From NCBI GenBank assembly GCA_964438865.1, contig CAYTMI010000011.1, forward strand, positions 1 to 64,000: a stretch of 64,000 bases of DNA, given 5' to 3'. Both the position numbers and the translations under genes were made by a program. Shown piece by piece: positions 1 through 8,197 of the stretch (the first letter of the stretch is position 1; each line of letters opens with the position of its first letter). The notes under the pieces are model-generated. The model was not told the origin of the DNA, made no database searches, and saw only the letters and a list, made by a program, of their open reading frames with translations. Source of the stretch: G016234445 sp964438865. GTDB taxonomy: Bacteria; Chloroflexota; Dehalococcoidia; Tepidiformales; Tepidiformaceae.

Positions 1-212
1 CGCCTTCTCCAGTTGCCCCGCAGACTCATAGGCGTAAGCGAGGTTGTTGCGGCTGTTCAGCGTAAACGGGTGGTCCGGACCGAGCACCCGTTCGCAGTCG
101 GTCAGGGTCTTTTCGTAGAGGGAGATCGCCTTTTCCAGTTGCCCGGCAGACTCATAGGCGTAAGCGAGGTTGTTGCGGCTGCCCAGCGTGTCCGGGTGGT
201 CCGGACCGAAGT
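1..212 (-). repeat. Tandem 126-bp repeat encoding tetratricopeptide units
   Basis: Bases 1-85 recur at 127-212 with few changes. On the minus strand each unit encodes a 42-residue TPR (HPDTLGSRNNLAYAYESAGQ type). The array continues past the left edge of the window. Confidence 0.85.
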
Positions 213-2245
213 GCTCGCCGGCGAGGCTGGCCGCCGCCGCCGCGACGTCGATAGCTGAGCTTACCGAGCCGCTAGCACCGAGAAACGTGGCGATGTCGTC
301 GAGGACACGTACCAGAGGGCAGGGCCCTCCCCGTGGTCCACCGACCTGGCGGCATCAGCCGCATGCAGCGCGTGCGGCGTCAGCTCGCGGAGCGCGGGCC
401 AGTGGAGATGATTCCTTGCGTCCCCCGTTGCCTGCGCCCGCAACACCCGGATCGCAAAGGCAGCCGCCTCTCGATCGCCCGTCCGGAGCGCAGAAGCCTG
501 GACAACCCGGTGCACGCTCAGCGAGTCCGCGCCCAGGTCGACAAGGGAGTACCCGTGGAGAGCCGCCAGCGCCGCCTCAACCTCGGCGGAGGTTGCGCCA
601 AGGTACCGGTCAGCCGCGACCGACTCGCCTTCGAAGTAACGCAGGGGAATCCGGTCGGGGGCGAAGTAGGCGAGTGCCCAGAGCAGCCGCTCGGCAGGTG
701 GCGCCTCCGCCTTTGCCGCGGCCACGGACACGCGCCAGGTGCTGAAGGCGGTTGCGTCGTACCCCGTCGGGCGCGTCCCGTCGGGGAACGGGTCTTTGCC
801 CGCGTCGTCGAACAGCTCCCGGTACCGGGCGAAACGGCGGTTTGGCGCCTTGGTGGCCACGTCTCGCGCCTCGGGCTCACCCGCCGCCGCGGGGTTACGG
901 GGCTTCACCCGGTCCCTGAGGAACTGCTCCGACATCGCGGTGTCGAACACGGCGACATCCACCACCTCGCCGATTCCGTCGAGGTTGCGGTTCCTCGAGG
1001 TCACGAGGACGCTCCCTCGGCCCCGCTTCGGCCGCCAGCGGTCGATCGACGCTTCGTCCGGCACGTTGTCGAACACGAGCAGCCAACCCCGGTCCGTCTC
1101 TTCGAGCCAGCGGCGGACGCGCACGGCGGCGTCTGCTGGATCTTCGTCGGGCGGGAGCCCCAGCTTCGGTGCGAGCTCCGCGAGATCACTCACCAGCGTG
1201 GCCGGGTCCTCTGATCGCACCCACCACACCAGATCGAGAGCGGCCGTTGCCTCTCGGCGAAGGCGGCGGCGACGGTGGTCTTGCCGACGCCCCCGAGACC
1301 GCTCACGGTCTGCGTGAGCACGCGGGTGCTGCCATCGCCCGCCGCAGCGGCAAGGCGGCCGAGCAGCTCGTCCCGACCGGTGAACCACTTGGTCACGACG
1401 GGGACGCGGTCGCACCAGATCGGGAAGCTCGGCTCCGGTGCCTGGCCGGCGGCAGCCGGGACGTCCCTGGGCCGGGGCGCCGGCCGGAGTGCCGCATCGA
1501 GTCTTGGCTGCGCCTCGAGGATCACCTGGGCCCTCTCCGACGCGGGCTTCGAGATCCCTCCGTGATCGGCATTGATGAGCTTTGGGGGTTCGGGGAGCCC
1601 GCCATCCGCGGAGGACGGAGAGACCGGCTTGAGCAACCCCAGCGACCTATCGCCCTCACAAAGGCTGAAGGCATCCAGGGTGCCGCGCCGTTCGTTGACG
1701 AGGGCGCGGAAAGAGCCGTCGAGGGTGCGCAGGGGAGTCGAGCCCCGCGCCAGATCGCGGAAGATGTCGGTCGGCCGGAACAGAGGACGAAGCCGTGACG
1801 CCCAACTCGCAAGCCCTGAACCAGCGTGGGGCGTGGCGAGAAACACCACCGCCTGCGTCGAAGCCACGAGGCGGCGATGGTCCGGGCGTTCGCCAGCCCT
1901 ACGGAGGACCTCCTTGACCACGAGCCCACCGAGGGAATGCGTCACCCAGGCGACCGGCCGTTCGCCGATGCCCTTGTCGCGAAAGTACACGAGCAGTTGG
2001 TCGGCAGTCTCGTCGATGTGCCGGCCGATTCCTCCGAACCACCAGTGGGTCTTGTCCGCCGGGTACTCGAGGAGCCAGACCCCCCAATCCTTGTGTTCCC
2101 TGGCGATGTGCTCGGGCCAGAAGAAGCCGTTCCCGGGGTCCCATGTGCCGCGGTAGTGCCCGCCCAGACCATGGACAAACACGACGTCGGCGGTTCGTTT
2201 TCGTCCGTCATCGTGCACTGGATGGATGGCTGGCTCGCGTGACAA
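1..2245 (-). pseudogene. Broken alpha/beta-hydrolase / NB-ARC / TPR protein gene, 3' end outside window
   Basis: Reads right to left from an ATG at 2245. The N-terminal part is an alpha/beta hydrolase (FVHGLGG; nucleophile elbow THSLGG; ATPHAGSG), followed by an NB-ARC-type NTPase with Walker A GLGGVGKTT. That frame stops at 1190. The NTPase continues in another frame (LVWWVRSEDP, LLVFDN, VLVTSRN), so there is a frameshift near 1235-1255. A second shift near 300-312 separates ALWYV from LDDIATFLG, after which tetratricopeptide repeats run to the left edge. The NB-ARC part also seems to lack the usual GLPLAL stretch before FARYRELF. Such hydrolase-NTPase-TPR proteins resemble STAND sensors. 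With two frameshifts and a probable deletion I call it a pseudogene. Assembly error in both places is the alternative. Confidence 0.75.
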
Positions 2246-2385
2246 CAGCAGTCCCCCCTGTTGCCCGAACTATAGCAGCGCAACGTGGCCGACCGAGCAT
2301 GGCCGATAAGAGGCGCTGTGGGGTGCGGTGCTCGCGGTCGGGCTACTGATAGTGCGGGGCTGGCGGTGCTACTGAGGCGTCAGGC

Positions 2386-2413
2386 GATGCGCCCACGGTG
2401 GGGCGCGGCTACC
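2386..2413. repeat. Dispersed intergenic repeat B, copy 1
   Basis: A 28-bp sequence beginning GATGCGCCCACGG and ending GCGGCTACC, identical to 15985-16012. It overlaps the last codon region of miaA, and the miaA stop codon (TAG, 2409-2411) lies inside it. The rest of the interval 2246-2408 shows nothing recognisable. Confidence 0.8.
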
Positions 2414-3344
2414 GGGGGCGGCGGATGGTGTTGGTGCAGGCGCCGGTGAAGATGTTGGCCTGCATCTCGATGTCGCCGGCGTCGTGGACCCAGGTGATGC
2501 GGCGGTCTTCGCGGCGGAACCACTGGGCCTGGCGGCGGGCGAGGCGGCGGGTGGCGCGCTTCGCGGATTCGATGGCCTCGTCCAGGGAGATGGCTCCATC
2601 GAGGTAGCGGACGATCTCGGCGTAGCCGATGGAGGTCATGCTGCCGGCGTTGCGGGGGACACCGGATTCGAGGAGTGCGCGGACCTCATCGACGAAGCCG
2701 GCGGCGAACATGGCTTCGACACGGGCGTCGATGCGGCGGGCGAGCCCGTCCTTCGGAACGTCGATGCCGAAGAGGAGGTATTCGAAATCCGGGGAGCCCT
2801 TGGTTTGCCAGTGGCTGATCGGGACGCCCGTGTGATGGTGCACTTCGAGGGCGCGGACGACGCGGCGGACGTTGCGGGCATCGATGCGCTCGGCGGCGAG
2901 GGGGTCGACCGCGGCGAGGCGGGCGTGGAGGGCTTCGGGGCCATGTTCGGCGGCGAAGGCGGTGAGGCCGGCGCGGAGGGCCTCGTCGGGGGGGACTTCG
3001 GGCACGCTCCAGTTTTCGAGCAGGCCCCAGACGTACTGGCCGGTGCCGCCGACGAGCCAGGCGAAGGTGTCGCGCTCCCAGATGTCTTCGAGGGCGGCCC
3101 GCGCGTCGCGCTGGTAGAGGGCGAGGCTGTAGTCGTCGCGGGGGTCGGCGATGTCGAAGAGATGGTGACGGACGAGGCAGCGGTCGGCGGGAGTTGGTTT
3201 GGCGGTGCCGATGTCCATGCCGCGGTAGACCTGGCGGCTATCGGCGTTGACGGTGTCGCCGCCGAGTTCGCGGGCCAACTGGAGGGCGATGGCGGACTTC
3301 CCGGACCCGGTGGGGCCGACGATGGCGACCAGGCGGCGGAGCAT
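2409..3344 (-). CDS. miaA: tRNA dimethylallyltransferase
   Basis: Transfers a dimethylallyl group from DMAPP to N6 of A37 in tRNAs that read UNN codons. The 311-residue length fits the family. Residues 9-16 form the P-loop GPTGSGKS, followed by the NADSRQVYRGMDIGTAKP substrate-binding segment and VGGTGQYVWGL; SIGYAEI and RRLARRQAQWFR near the C terminus are also typical. The ATG at 3344 shares one base with the tpiA stop (TGATG), so translation is probably coupled. This is the last gene of the tsaC-rpiB-pgk-apgM-tpiA-miaA operon. The C-terminal residues TIRRPR come from sequence overlapping a dispersed repeat. Confidence 0.96.
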   Translation of the reverse strand: MLRRLVAIVGPTGSGKSAIALQLARELGGDTVNADSRQVYRGMDIGTAKPTPADRCLVRHHLFDIADPRDDYSLALYQRDARAALEDIWERDTFAWLVGGTGQYVWGLLENWSVPEVPPDEALRAGLTAFAAEHGPEALHARLAAVDPLAAERIDARNVRRVVRALEVHHHTGVPISHWQTKGSPDFEYLLFGIDVPKDGLARRIDARVEAMFAAGFVDEVRALLESGVPRNAGSMTSIGYAEIVRYLDGAISLDEAIESAKRATRRLARRQAQWFRREDRRITWVHDAGDIEMQANIFTGACTNTIRRPR

Positions 3345-4087
3345 CAGGCACCTGCCGCGGCGACGATGGCCGCGAACTGCTCGGCGTTGAGGGCTGCGCC
3401 ACCGACGAGGCCGCCGTCGATGTCGGGCTGGGAGAAGAGGACGGCGGCGTTGCCGGGGTTCACGCTGCCCCCGTACTGAATTCGGATCTCGTCCGCGACG
3501 GGGCCGCAGAGCTTGCGAAGTTCGCTGCGGATGAAGGCGCAGGCGGCCTGCGCGACTTCGGGGGTGGCGGTTTCGCCGGTCCCGATGGCCCAGACGGGCT
3601 CGTAGGCAACGGTGACACGGGCGCTGAGGTCGGCCCCGGCAAGGCCGTCGCGGACCTGGCGGGCGAGGACTTCCTCGGTGCGGCCTTCGCGGCGTTCGCT
3701 GAGGAGTTCGCCGACGCAGACGATGGGATCGAGGGGCGAAGCGAGGACGGCCGCGAGCTTCTTGCGCACGGTCGCATCGGTTTCGCCGAAGAACTGGCGG
3801 CGTTCGCTGTGGCCGATGATGACGTACTGGCAGTACTCCGTGAGCATGGCGACGCTGACCTCGCCGGTGAAGGCGCCCTTCGGTTCCCAGTAGACGTCCT
3901 GGGATCCAACGGCGACATGGGTGCGTCGCGTTATGTCGTGTGCGAGTTGAAGGTGGGGGAAGGGGACACAGATGGCCACGTCGCAGGCGGCGGCGCGGGT
4001 CGACTGGACGACGGCGTCGGCGAGGGCGGCCGCCTCTTCGCGAGTGGTGTTCATCTTCCAGTTGCCGGCGACGAAGGGGCGGCGCAT
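3344..4087 (-). CDS. tpiA: Triosephosphate isomerase
   Basis: Interconverts dihydroxyacetone phosphate and glyceraldehyde 3-phosphate in glycolysis and gluconeogenesis. The 247-residue TIM barrel begins FVAGNWKMN (substrate lysine). It contains the electrophilic histidine in IIGHSERR, the catalytic glutamate in VAYEPVWAIGTG and the phosphate-binding YGGSVN and GGLVGGAAL loops. I chose the ATG at 4087 because it starts the conserved GNWKMN region; an upstream in-frame ATG at 4183 would add 32 arginine-rich residues overlapping apgM. The gene starts 2 nt after the apgM stop. Confidence 0.97.
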   Translation of the reverse strand: MRRPFVAGNWKMNTTREEAAALADAVVQSTRAAACDVAICVPFPHLQLAHDITRRTHVAVGSQDVYWEPKGAFTGEVSVAMLTEYCQYVIIGHSERRQFFGETDATVRKKLAAVLASPLDPIVCVGELLSERREGRTEEVLARQVRDGLAGADLSARVTVAYEPVWAIGTGETATPEVAQAACAFIRSELRKLCGPVADEIRIQYGGSVNPGNAAVLFSQPDIDGGLVGGAALNAEQFAAIVAAAGA

Positions 4088-4089
4088 GG

Positions 4090-5292
4090 TCAGGCTCCGT
4101 ACTTCTGGAAGCGCATGGCGTGGGCCATGGCGAGGGGCATGACGTCGACAGCCGGGAAGATGCCGAGGCTGCCCTTGAGGCACTCCTGCTCATTGAAGTT
4201 CTGGGCGTTCCCATCGCGGGCGTGGACGGAGTGGAGGAGGAAGGGGACAGGGTGCCAGGAGTGGGCGGCCATGGTCGAGGGCGTCGAGTGGTCGCCGGCG
4301 ATCATGAGGACGTCGGGGTGGGTGTCCATCAGCGAAGGGAGCCAGGCGTCGAACTCTTCGAGGGCGTGGCACTTGCGTTCGAAGTCGCCGTCTTCGCCGG
4401 CGGCGTCGGGCTTCTTGTAATGGATGAAGAAGAAGTCGTAGTCGTCCCAGCGCTGGCGGACCACGTCGAGCTGTTCAGGGAGGCCGCCGGGGCAGGCGAG
4501 GGCTTCCATGCCGGCGAGCTTCGCCAGCCCCCGGTACATCGGGTAGACGGCGAGGGCGGCGGCGCGCAAGCCCCAGATCTCGGGGAACTGGGGGAGGGCG
4601 GGGTATTTCGCGAAGCCGCGGAGCATGAGCCCGTTCGCCTGGGGTTCGCCGCTGAGGATCACAGTTGCTTGGCGGACGAATTCGTTGACGACCGCGGCAG
4701 ACTGGGCGGCTTCGGGGGCTTCCGCGCGCGCAGTGAGGGGGGGCACGCCGGTGACCTGGGGGTCGGTGGTGGAGATGCGGTCGTCGAGGCCGGCGCCGCG
4801 GAGGACGAGGACAAACCGGTGTTCGCGCACTGGCTCGACGAGGACCTGGACGCCGGGGAGCCGGATGTCGCGGAGCCGTTCGACGAGGCGGGCGGAGTCT
4901 TCGGTGGCGACCCGGCCGGCGCGGCGGTCGCTGATGTTGCCGGAGGCATCGAGGGTGCAGAAGTTCCCGCGGGCGGCGACGTCGTCGGGACCAAGTTGGA
5001 AGTCGATCCCGACGGCTTCGAGGACTCCCCGGCCGATGTCGAAGCGGTAGGGGTCGTAGCCGAAGAGGGAGAGGTGGCCGGGGCCGCTACCGGGGGTGAT
5101 GCCGGTGCCGACAGGGACGGTGAGGCCAACTTCAGAGCGTGCGGCCAGGCGGTCGAGGTTGGGGATGCTGGCCTTTTCGAGTTCACTGCGGATGGTCTCG
5201 CGGCGGGAGAGGCCGCCGAGGCCGTCAAGGACGCAGAGGATGATCTTGGTGGTGTTGGGTTGCTTCAGGCGCTTAGCGAGTTCGAGGTCCAC
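4090..5292 (-). CDS. apgM: 2,3-bisphosphoglycerate-independent phosphoglycerate mutase, archaeal (ApgM) type
   Basis: Interconverts 3- and 2-phosphoglycerate. The 400-residue protein belongs to the alkaline-phosphatase superfamily: LCVLDGLGGL gives the first metal-binding Asp, TPGSGPGHLSLFGYDP holds the nucleophilic Ser region, and IAGDHSTPSTMAAHSWHPVP supplies the distal metal ligands. The length and motifs fit the archaeal/ApgM family rather than the longer GpmI. The start overlaps the last 20 nt of the upstream membrane-protein gene. It lies between pgk and tpiA, which is functionally coherent. Confidence 0.93.
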   Translation of the reverse strand: MDLELAKRLKQPNTTKIILCVLDGLGGLSRRETIRSELEKASIPNLDRLAARSEVGLTVPVGTGITPGSGPGHLSLFGYDPYRFDIGRGVLEAVGIDFQLGPDDVAARGNFCTLDASGNISDRRAGRVATEDSARLVERLRDIRLPGVQVLVEPVREHRFVLVLRGAGLDDRISTTDPQVTGVPPLTARAEAPEAAQSAAVVNEFVRQATVILSGEPQANGLMLRGFAKYPALPQFPEIWGLRAAALAVYPMYRGLAKLAGMEALACPGGLPEQLDVVRQRWDDYDFFFIHYKKPDAAGEDGDFERKCHALEEFDAWLPSLMDTHPDVLMIAGDHSTPSTMAAHSWHPVPFLLHSVHARDGNAQNFNEQECLKGSLGIFPAVDVMPLAMAHAMRFQKYGA

Positions 5293-5839
5293 GGTGTTTC
5301 ATCTTACGGGGCGGTGCCGGTGGGCGCGATTGCGGGGGCGGGGCGCCGAAACGGTCGACGAGTTTCTGGGGGTTGCGAATGCTGAGACGAAGGCGGTGGG
5401 CGCGAACGGGCCAGATGCGCGGGATGAGCCAAACGCGGATGGGGCGGCGAAAAGTGATTTCGGCCACGTCGCCCCAAGCGGAAGCGAAGACGACGTCGCC
5501 ACGGAAGTTGGTCCAGCCACCGAGGGGGCCGAAGACGTAGGGGTGCTTCGCCAGCCGCGCACCGGCTATGTCAGCGTTGGCGACGACGGTGTCGGCGAAG
5601 CCGCCGAACCGGATGCGCGTGCGTTCGTCGCTGACAGCCACGAAGGAAGTCGTAAGGCGAAGGGTGACCCCGAAGGCCATGAAGAAGAGGATGGCCCAGA
5701 AAGCGGCGAACGGGAGCAGAGGCCAACCCCCGCCATCGACGTAGCCTTTGAGGGTGACGACGGCGGTAACGCCAGCAACGAGGGCGACCACTGCATAGAG
5801 GACCTGAAGGGCGCGGACACCGCGGAAGACGAAGAGCAT
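5273..5839 (-). CDS. Small two-TM membrane protein of unknown function
   Basis: A 188-residue protein starting MLFVFRG at 5839, one base after the pgk stop. Two hydrophobic helices (about residues 8-28 and 36-58) precede a soluble domain rich in beta-type segments (VAVSDERTRIRFGG, VFGPLGGWTNFRGDVVF), which resembles a bacterial PH/YcxB-like domain. The C terminus is basic and proline-rich. It sits inside the glycolytic operon and overlaps apgM by 20 nt. I do not recognise a specific family, and no catalytic motif is visible. Confidence 0.75.
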   Translation of the reverse strand: MLFVFRGVRALQVLYAVVALVAGVTAVVTLKGYVDGGGWPLLPFAAFWAILFFMAFGVTLRLTTSFVAVSDERTRIRFGGFADTVVANADIAGARLAKHPYVFGPLGGWTNFRGDVVFASAWGDVAEITFRRPIRVWLIPRIWPVRAHRLRLSIRNPQKLVDRFGAPPPQSRPPAPPRKMKHRGPRTR

Positions 5840-5840
5840 G

Positions 5841-7037
5841 TCAGGCGTCCAACAGCGCGGAAACGCCGGGGAGATCCCGGCCTTCAAGCATTTCGAGGGA
5901 GGCGCCGCCGCCGGTTGAGACGTGGGTGAATCGCGCCTTGAGGCCCGAGCGGGCGACGACCGCGGCGGTTTCGCCACCGCCAACGACGGTGACGGCGTCG
6001 AGCGCGGCGATGGCGCGGGCGATGCCCATCGAGCCAGCGGCGAAGGGCTCCATTTCGAAGACGCCCATGGGGCCGTTCCAGACGACGGCCCGGGCGCGGC
6101 CGAGGGCCTCGGTGTAGGCGGCAACGGTGGCGGGGCCGATGTCGAGGATGAGGTAGCCCTCGGGGACGTCCCGGGCGTCGACGGTGACGGCGGGGGCATC
6201 GGCGGCGAAGCGGGCGGCCGCGACGACATCGGAAGGGAGGTGGACATCGACGCCGCGCTTGCGGGCTTCATCGAGGATGCGGCGGGCGGCGGCGACCTGT
6301 TCGTCCTCGACGAGCGATGCGCGGACGTCGACGCCGGTGGCCTTGAGGAAGGTGTTGGCCATCCCGCCGCCGAGGAGGAGGAGGTCGAGCTTCGGAAGCA
6401 GATGGTCGATAGCGGGCAGCTTCGAGCTCACCTTGGCGCCGCCGATGACCGCGGCGAAGGGCCTCGGTGGGTTCGCAACCAGGGCGCTGAGGTAGCGGAC
6501 CTCTTTTTCCATGAGGAAGCCGGCGACGGCGGGAAGGTGGTGGGTGACGCCCTCGGTGGAGGCGTGGGCGCGATGGGCAGCGCCGAAGGCATCGTTGACG
6601 TAGACGGAGGCCAGGGCGGCGAGCTGGCGGGCAAATTCAGGGTCGTTCTTCTCCTCTTCGGCGTGGAAGCGGAGGTTTTCGAGGAGGACGACGCCGGGGG
6701 CCGTGCTGGCCGCGACCGCCGCCTCCGCGGGGGCGCCGACGCAGTCGCTGGCGAAGGTGATGGTGGTGTTGGGGAGGAGTTCACGCAGGCGATCGGCAAC
6801 GGGCGCGAGCGAGAGAGCCGGCTCCGGGCCCCTGGGGCGACCCAGGTGAGAGCAGAGGACGACGAGGCAGCCGTGTTCGAGGAGGTACGAGATGGTCGGG
6901 AGCGATTCGCGGATGCGCGTGTCGTCGGTGATGTGGCCGCTTTCGATGGGGACGTTGAGGTCGGCCCGGAGGAGGACCCGCTGGCCGGAGAGGTCGAGGT
7001 CACGGACGGTCTGCTTGCCGATGGATTCGTCGCTCAC
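5841..7037 (-). CDS. pgk: Phosphoglycerate kinase
   Basis: Transfers the acyl phosphate of 1,3-bisphosphoglycerate to ADP. The 398 residues contain the N-domain motif VLLRADLNVP with the substrate site SHLGRPRG, the hinge segment and IGGAKVSSK, and the C-domain nucleotide site LLGGGMANTF, VVWNGPMGVFE and TVVGGGETAA. The start is GTG 7037; its GTGA overlaps the rpiB stop by 4 nt. Upstream in-frame sequence is arginine-rich and not part of the protein. Confidence 0.97.
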   Translation of the reverse strand: MSDESIGKQTVRDLDLSGQRVLLRADLNVPIESGHITDDTRIRESLPTISYLLEHGCLVVLCSHLGRPRGPEPALSLAPVADRLRELLPNTTITFASDCVGAPAEAAVAASTAPGVVLLENLRFHAEEEKNDPEFARQLAALASVYVNDAFGAAHRAHASTEGVTHHLPAVAGFLMEKEVRYLSALVANPPRPFAAVIGGAKVSSKLPAIDHLLPKLDLLLLGGGMANTFLKATGVDVRASLVEDEQVAAARRILDEARKRGVDVHLPSDVVAAARFAADAPAVTVDARDVPEGYLILDIGPATVAAYTEALGRARAVVWNGPMGVFEMEPFAAGSMGIARAIAALDAVTVVGGGETAAVVARSGLKARFTHVSTGGGASLEMLEGRDLPGVSALLDA

Positions 7038-7501
7038 GCGGGGGCCGTCTCGGCAGCGATCCCGCGGCGCTCGACGTCCATGATCTTGCCGACGCGGCGT
7101 TCGTGGCGGCCACCTTCGAAGTCGTTGGAGAGGAAGGCGATGAGGATGTCGTCGGCGATGGCGCGGCCGATTTCCCAGGCGCCGAGGGCGAGGACGTTCG
7201 CGTTGACGTGCTGGCGAGCGCGGGCAGCGCCCCAACTGGTGTGGCAGAGGGCGCAGCGGATGCCGGGGACCTTGTTGGCGGTGATGCTGATGCCGACGCC
7301 GTTGCTGCAGATGACGACGCCGAGGTCGGCTTCGCCACGGAGGACTGCGCCGGCGACGGCCTCGGCGAAGTCGGGGTAGTCGACGCTTTCGGGGCCGTGG
7401 GTGCCGAAGTCGAGGATCTCGTGTCCCAGGCCGCGGGCGGTATCGAGCAGGTGTTGCTTGAGTTCGAAGCCAGCGTGATCGGCGCCGAAGGCCACTTTCA
7501 C
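7034..7501 (-). CDS. rpiB: Ribose 5-phosphate isomerase B
   Basis: Interconverts ribose 5-phosphate and ribulose 5-phosphate. The 155-residue protein begins VKVAFGADHAGFELK, which is the RpiB phosphate-binding signature, and has ICSNGVGISITANKVPGIRCAL with the catalytic cysteine region (CSNGVG) and HVNANVLALG. The GTG start at 7501 overlaps the tsaC stop by 4 nt (GTGA). It links the pentose phosphate pathway to the glycolytic genes downstream. Confidence 0.95.
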   Translation of the reverse strand: MKVAFGADHAGFELKQHLLDTARGLGHEILDFGTHGPESVDYPDFAEAVAGAVLRGEADLGVVICSNGVGISITANKVPGIRCALCHTSWGAARARQHVNANVLALGAWEIGRAIADDILIAFLSNDFEGGRHERRVGKIMDVERRGIAAETAPA

Positions 7502-8154
7502 GGGCGCACACTCCTGAGGACGGGGATGGCAGGTAGGTTCAGTATACGGGCGACGGTGAGGCGGTCTATGGCGCCTTCGCGGAGGATGCGGGGTTCGGCG
7601 GAGGCGAGATCGATGACGGTGGAGTCGATGCCGGAGGGACAGGGGCCGCCGTCGAGGGCGATGGCGCAGTGACTTCCGACGCCGGAGACGGCTTCGGCAC
7701 AGGTGCGAGGACTGGGGCTGCCGTGCTGGTTCGCGCTTGAAGCAGCAAGCGGAGCGCCGAGCGCGGCGACGAGGGCGTGGACCACGGGGGCGTCCGGGAT
7801 GCGGACGCCGATGGTACGGCCGCCCGCGAGCGCGGGGCTGCCCCATCCCTCGTGGGCTGGGAGGATGATGGTCCAGCCGCCGGGGCCGAGGGCAGAGACG
7901 AGGGATTCAGCCGCCGGGGTCCAGACAGCGTAACGGGCGATTTCGGCGAGACCGGGGGCGAAGAGGACCTGGAGTGGCGCCGATTCGCCCTTGCCCTTGG
8001 CCGCGTAGAGGGCGCGGACCGCATCGTCGCGGCGGAGGTCAGCGGCGATGCCGTAGACGGTGTCGGTCGGGACGAGGGCGAGGCCTCCGGCGGCGAGGGC
8101 GGCGGCGGTTCGAGCGATGGCATCAGGGGTGGGAGATTCGCAGTCAGGAGGCAT
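7498..8154 (-). CDS. tsaC: L-threonylcarbamoyladenylate synthase (Sua5/YwlC/TsaC family)
   Basis: Makes threonylcarbamoyl-AMP from threonine, bicarbonate and ATP for t6A37 modification of ANN-decoding tRNAs. The 218-residue protein has the YrdC core: GGLALVPTDTVYGIAAD, AAKGKGESAPLQVLF, LGPGGWTIILP, GVRIPDAPV and the SSANQHGSPSP loop. It lacks the extra C-terminal Sua5 domain, so it is the short TsaC form. It is the first gene of the operon; the start is ATG 8154. A possible -10 TATACT for this gene lies at 8171-8176 on the minus strand. Confidence 0.93.
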   Translation of the reverse strand: MPPDCESPTPDAIARTAAALAAGGLALVPTDTVYGIAADLRRDDAVRALYAAKGKGESAPLQVLFAPGLAEIARYAVWTPAAESLVSALGPGGWTIILPAHEGWGSPALAGGRTIGVRIPDAPVVHALVAALGAPLAASSANQHGSPSPRTCAEAVSGVGSHCAIALDGGPCPSGIDSTVIDLASAEPRILREGAIDRLTVARILNLPAIPVLRSVRP

Positions 8155-8162
8155 CGAATTCG

Positions 8163-8191
8163 TTGACCAAAGTATACATTTCTTGTAACGT
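8163..8191 (+). promoter_or_regulatory. Promoter of guaA, probably leaderless
   Basis: TTGACC (8163-8168), 17-bp spacer, TAACGT (8186-8191). The guaA ATG follows only 6 nt after the -10 box, so the transcript would start at or next to the start codon. No Shine-Dalgarno sequence is visible. The interval is shared with the divergent tsaC operon. Confidence 0.6.
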
Positions 8192-8197
8192 CCGGGG

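Noticed and set aside
2409..4214. A 601-codon minus-strand frame that would fuse miaA to arginine-rich sequence
   Set aside because: The upstream half is the shadow of tpiA in another frame; the protein starts at MLRRLVAIVG (3344).
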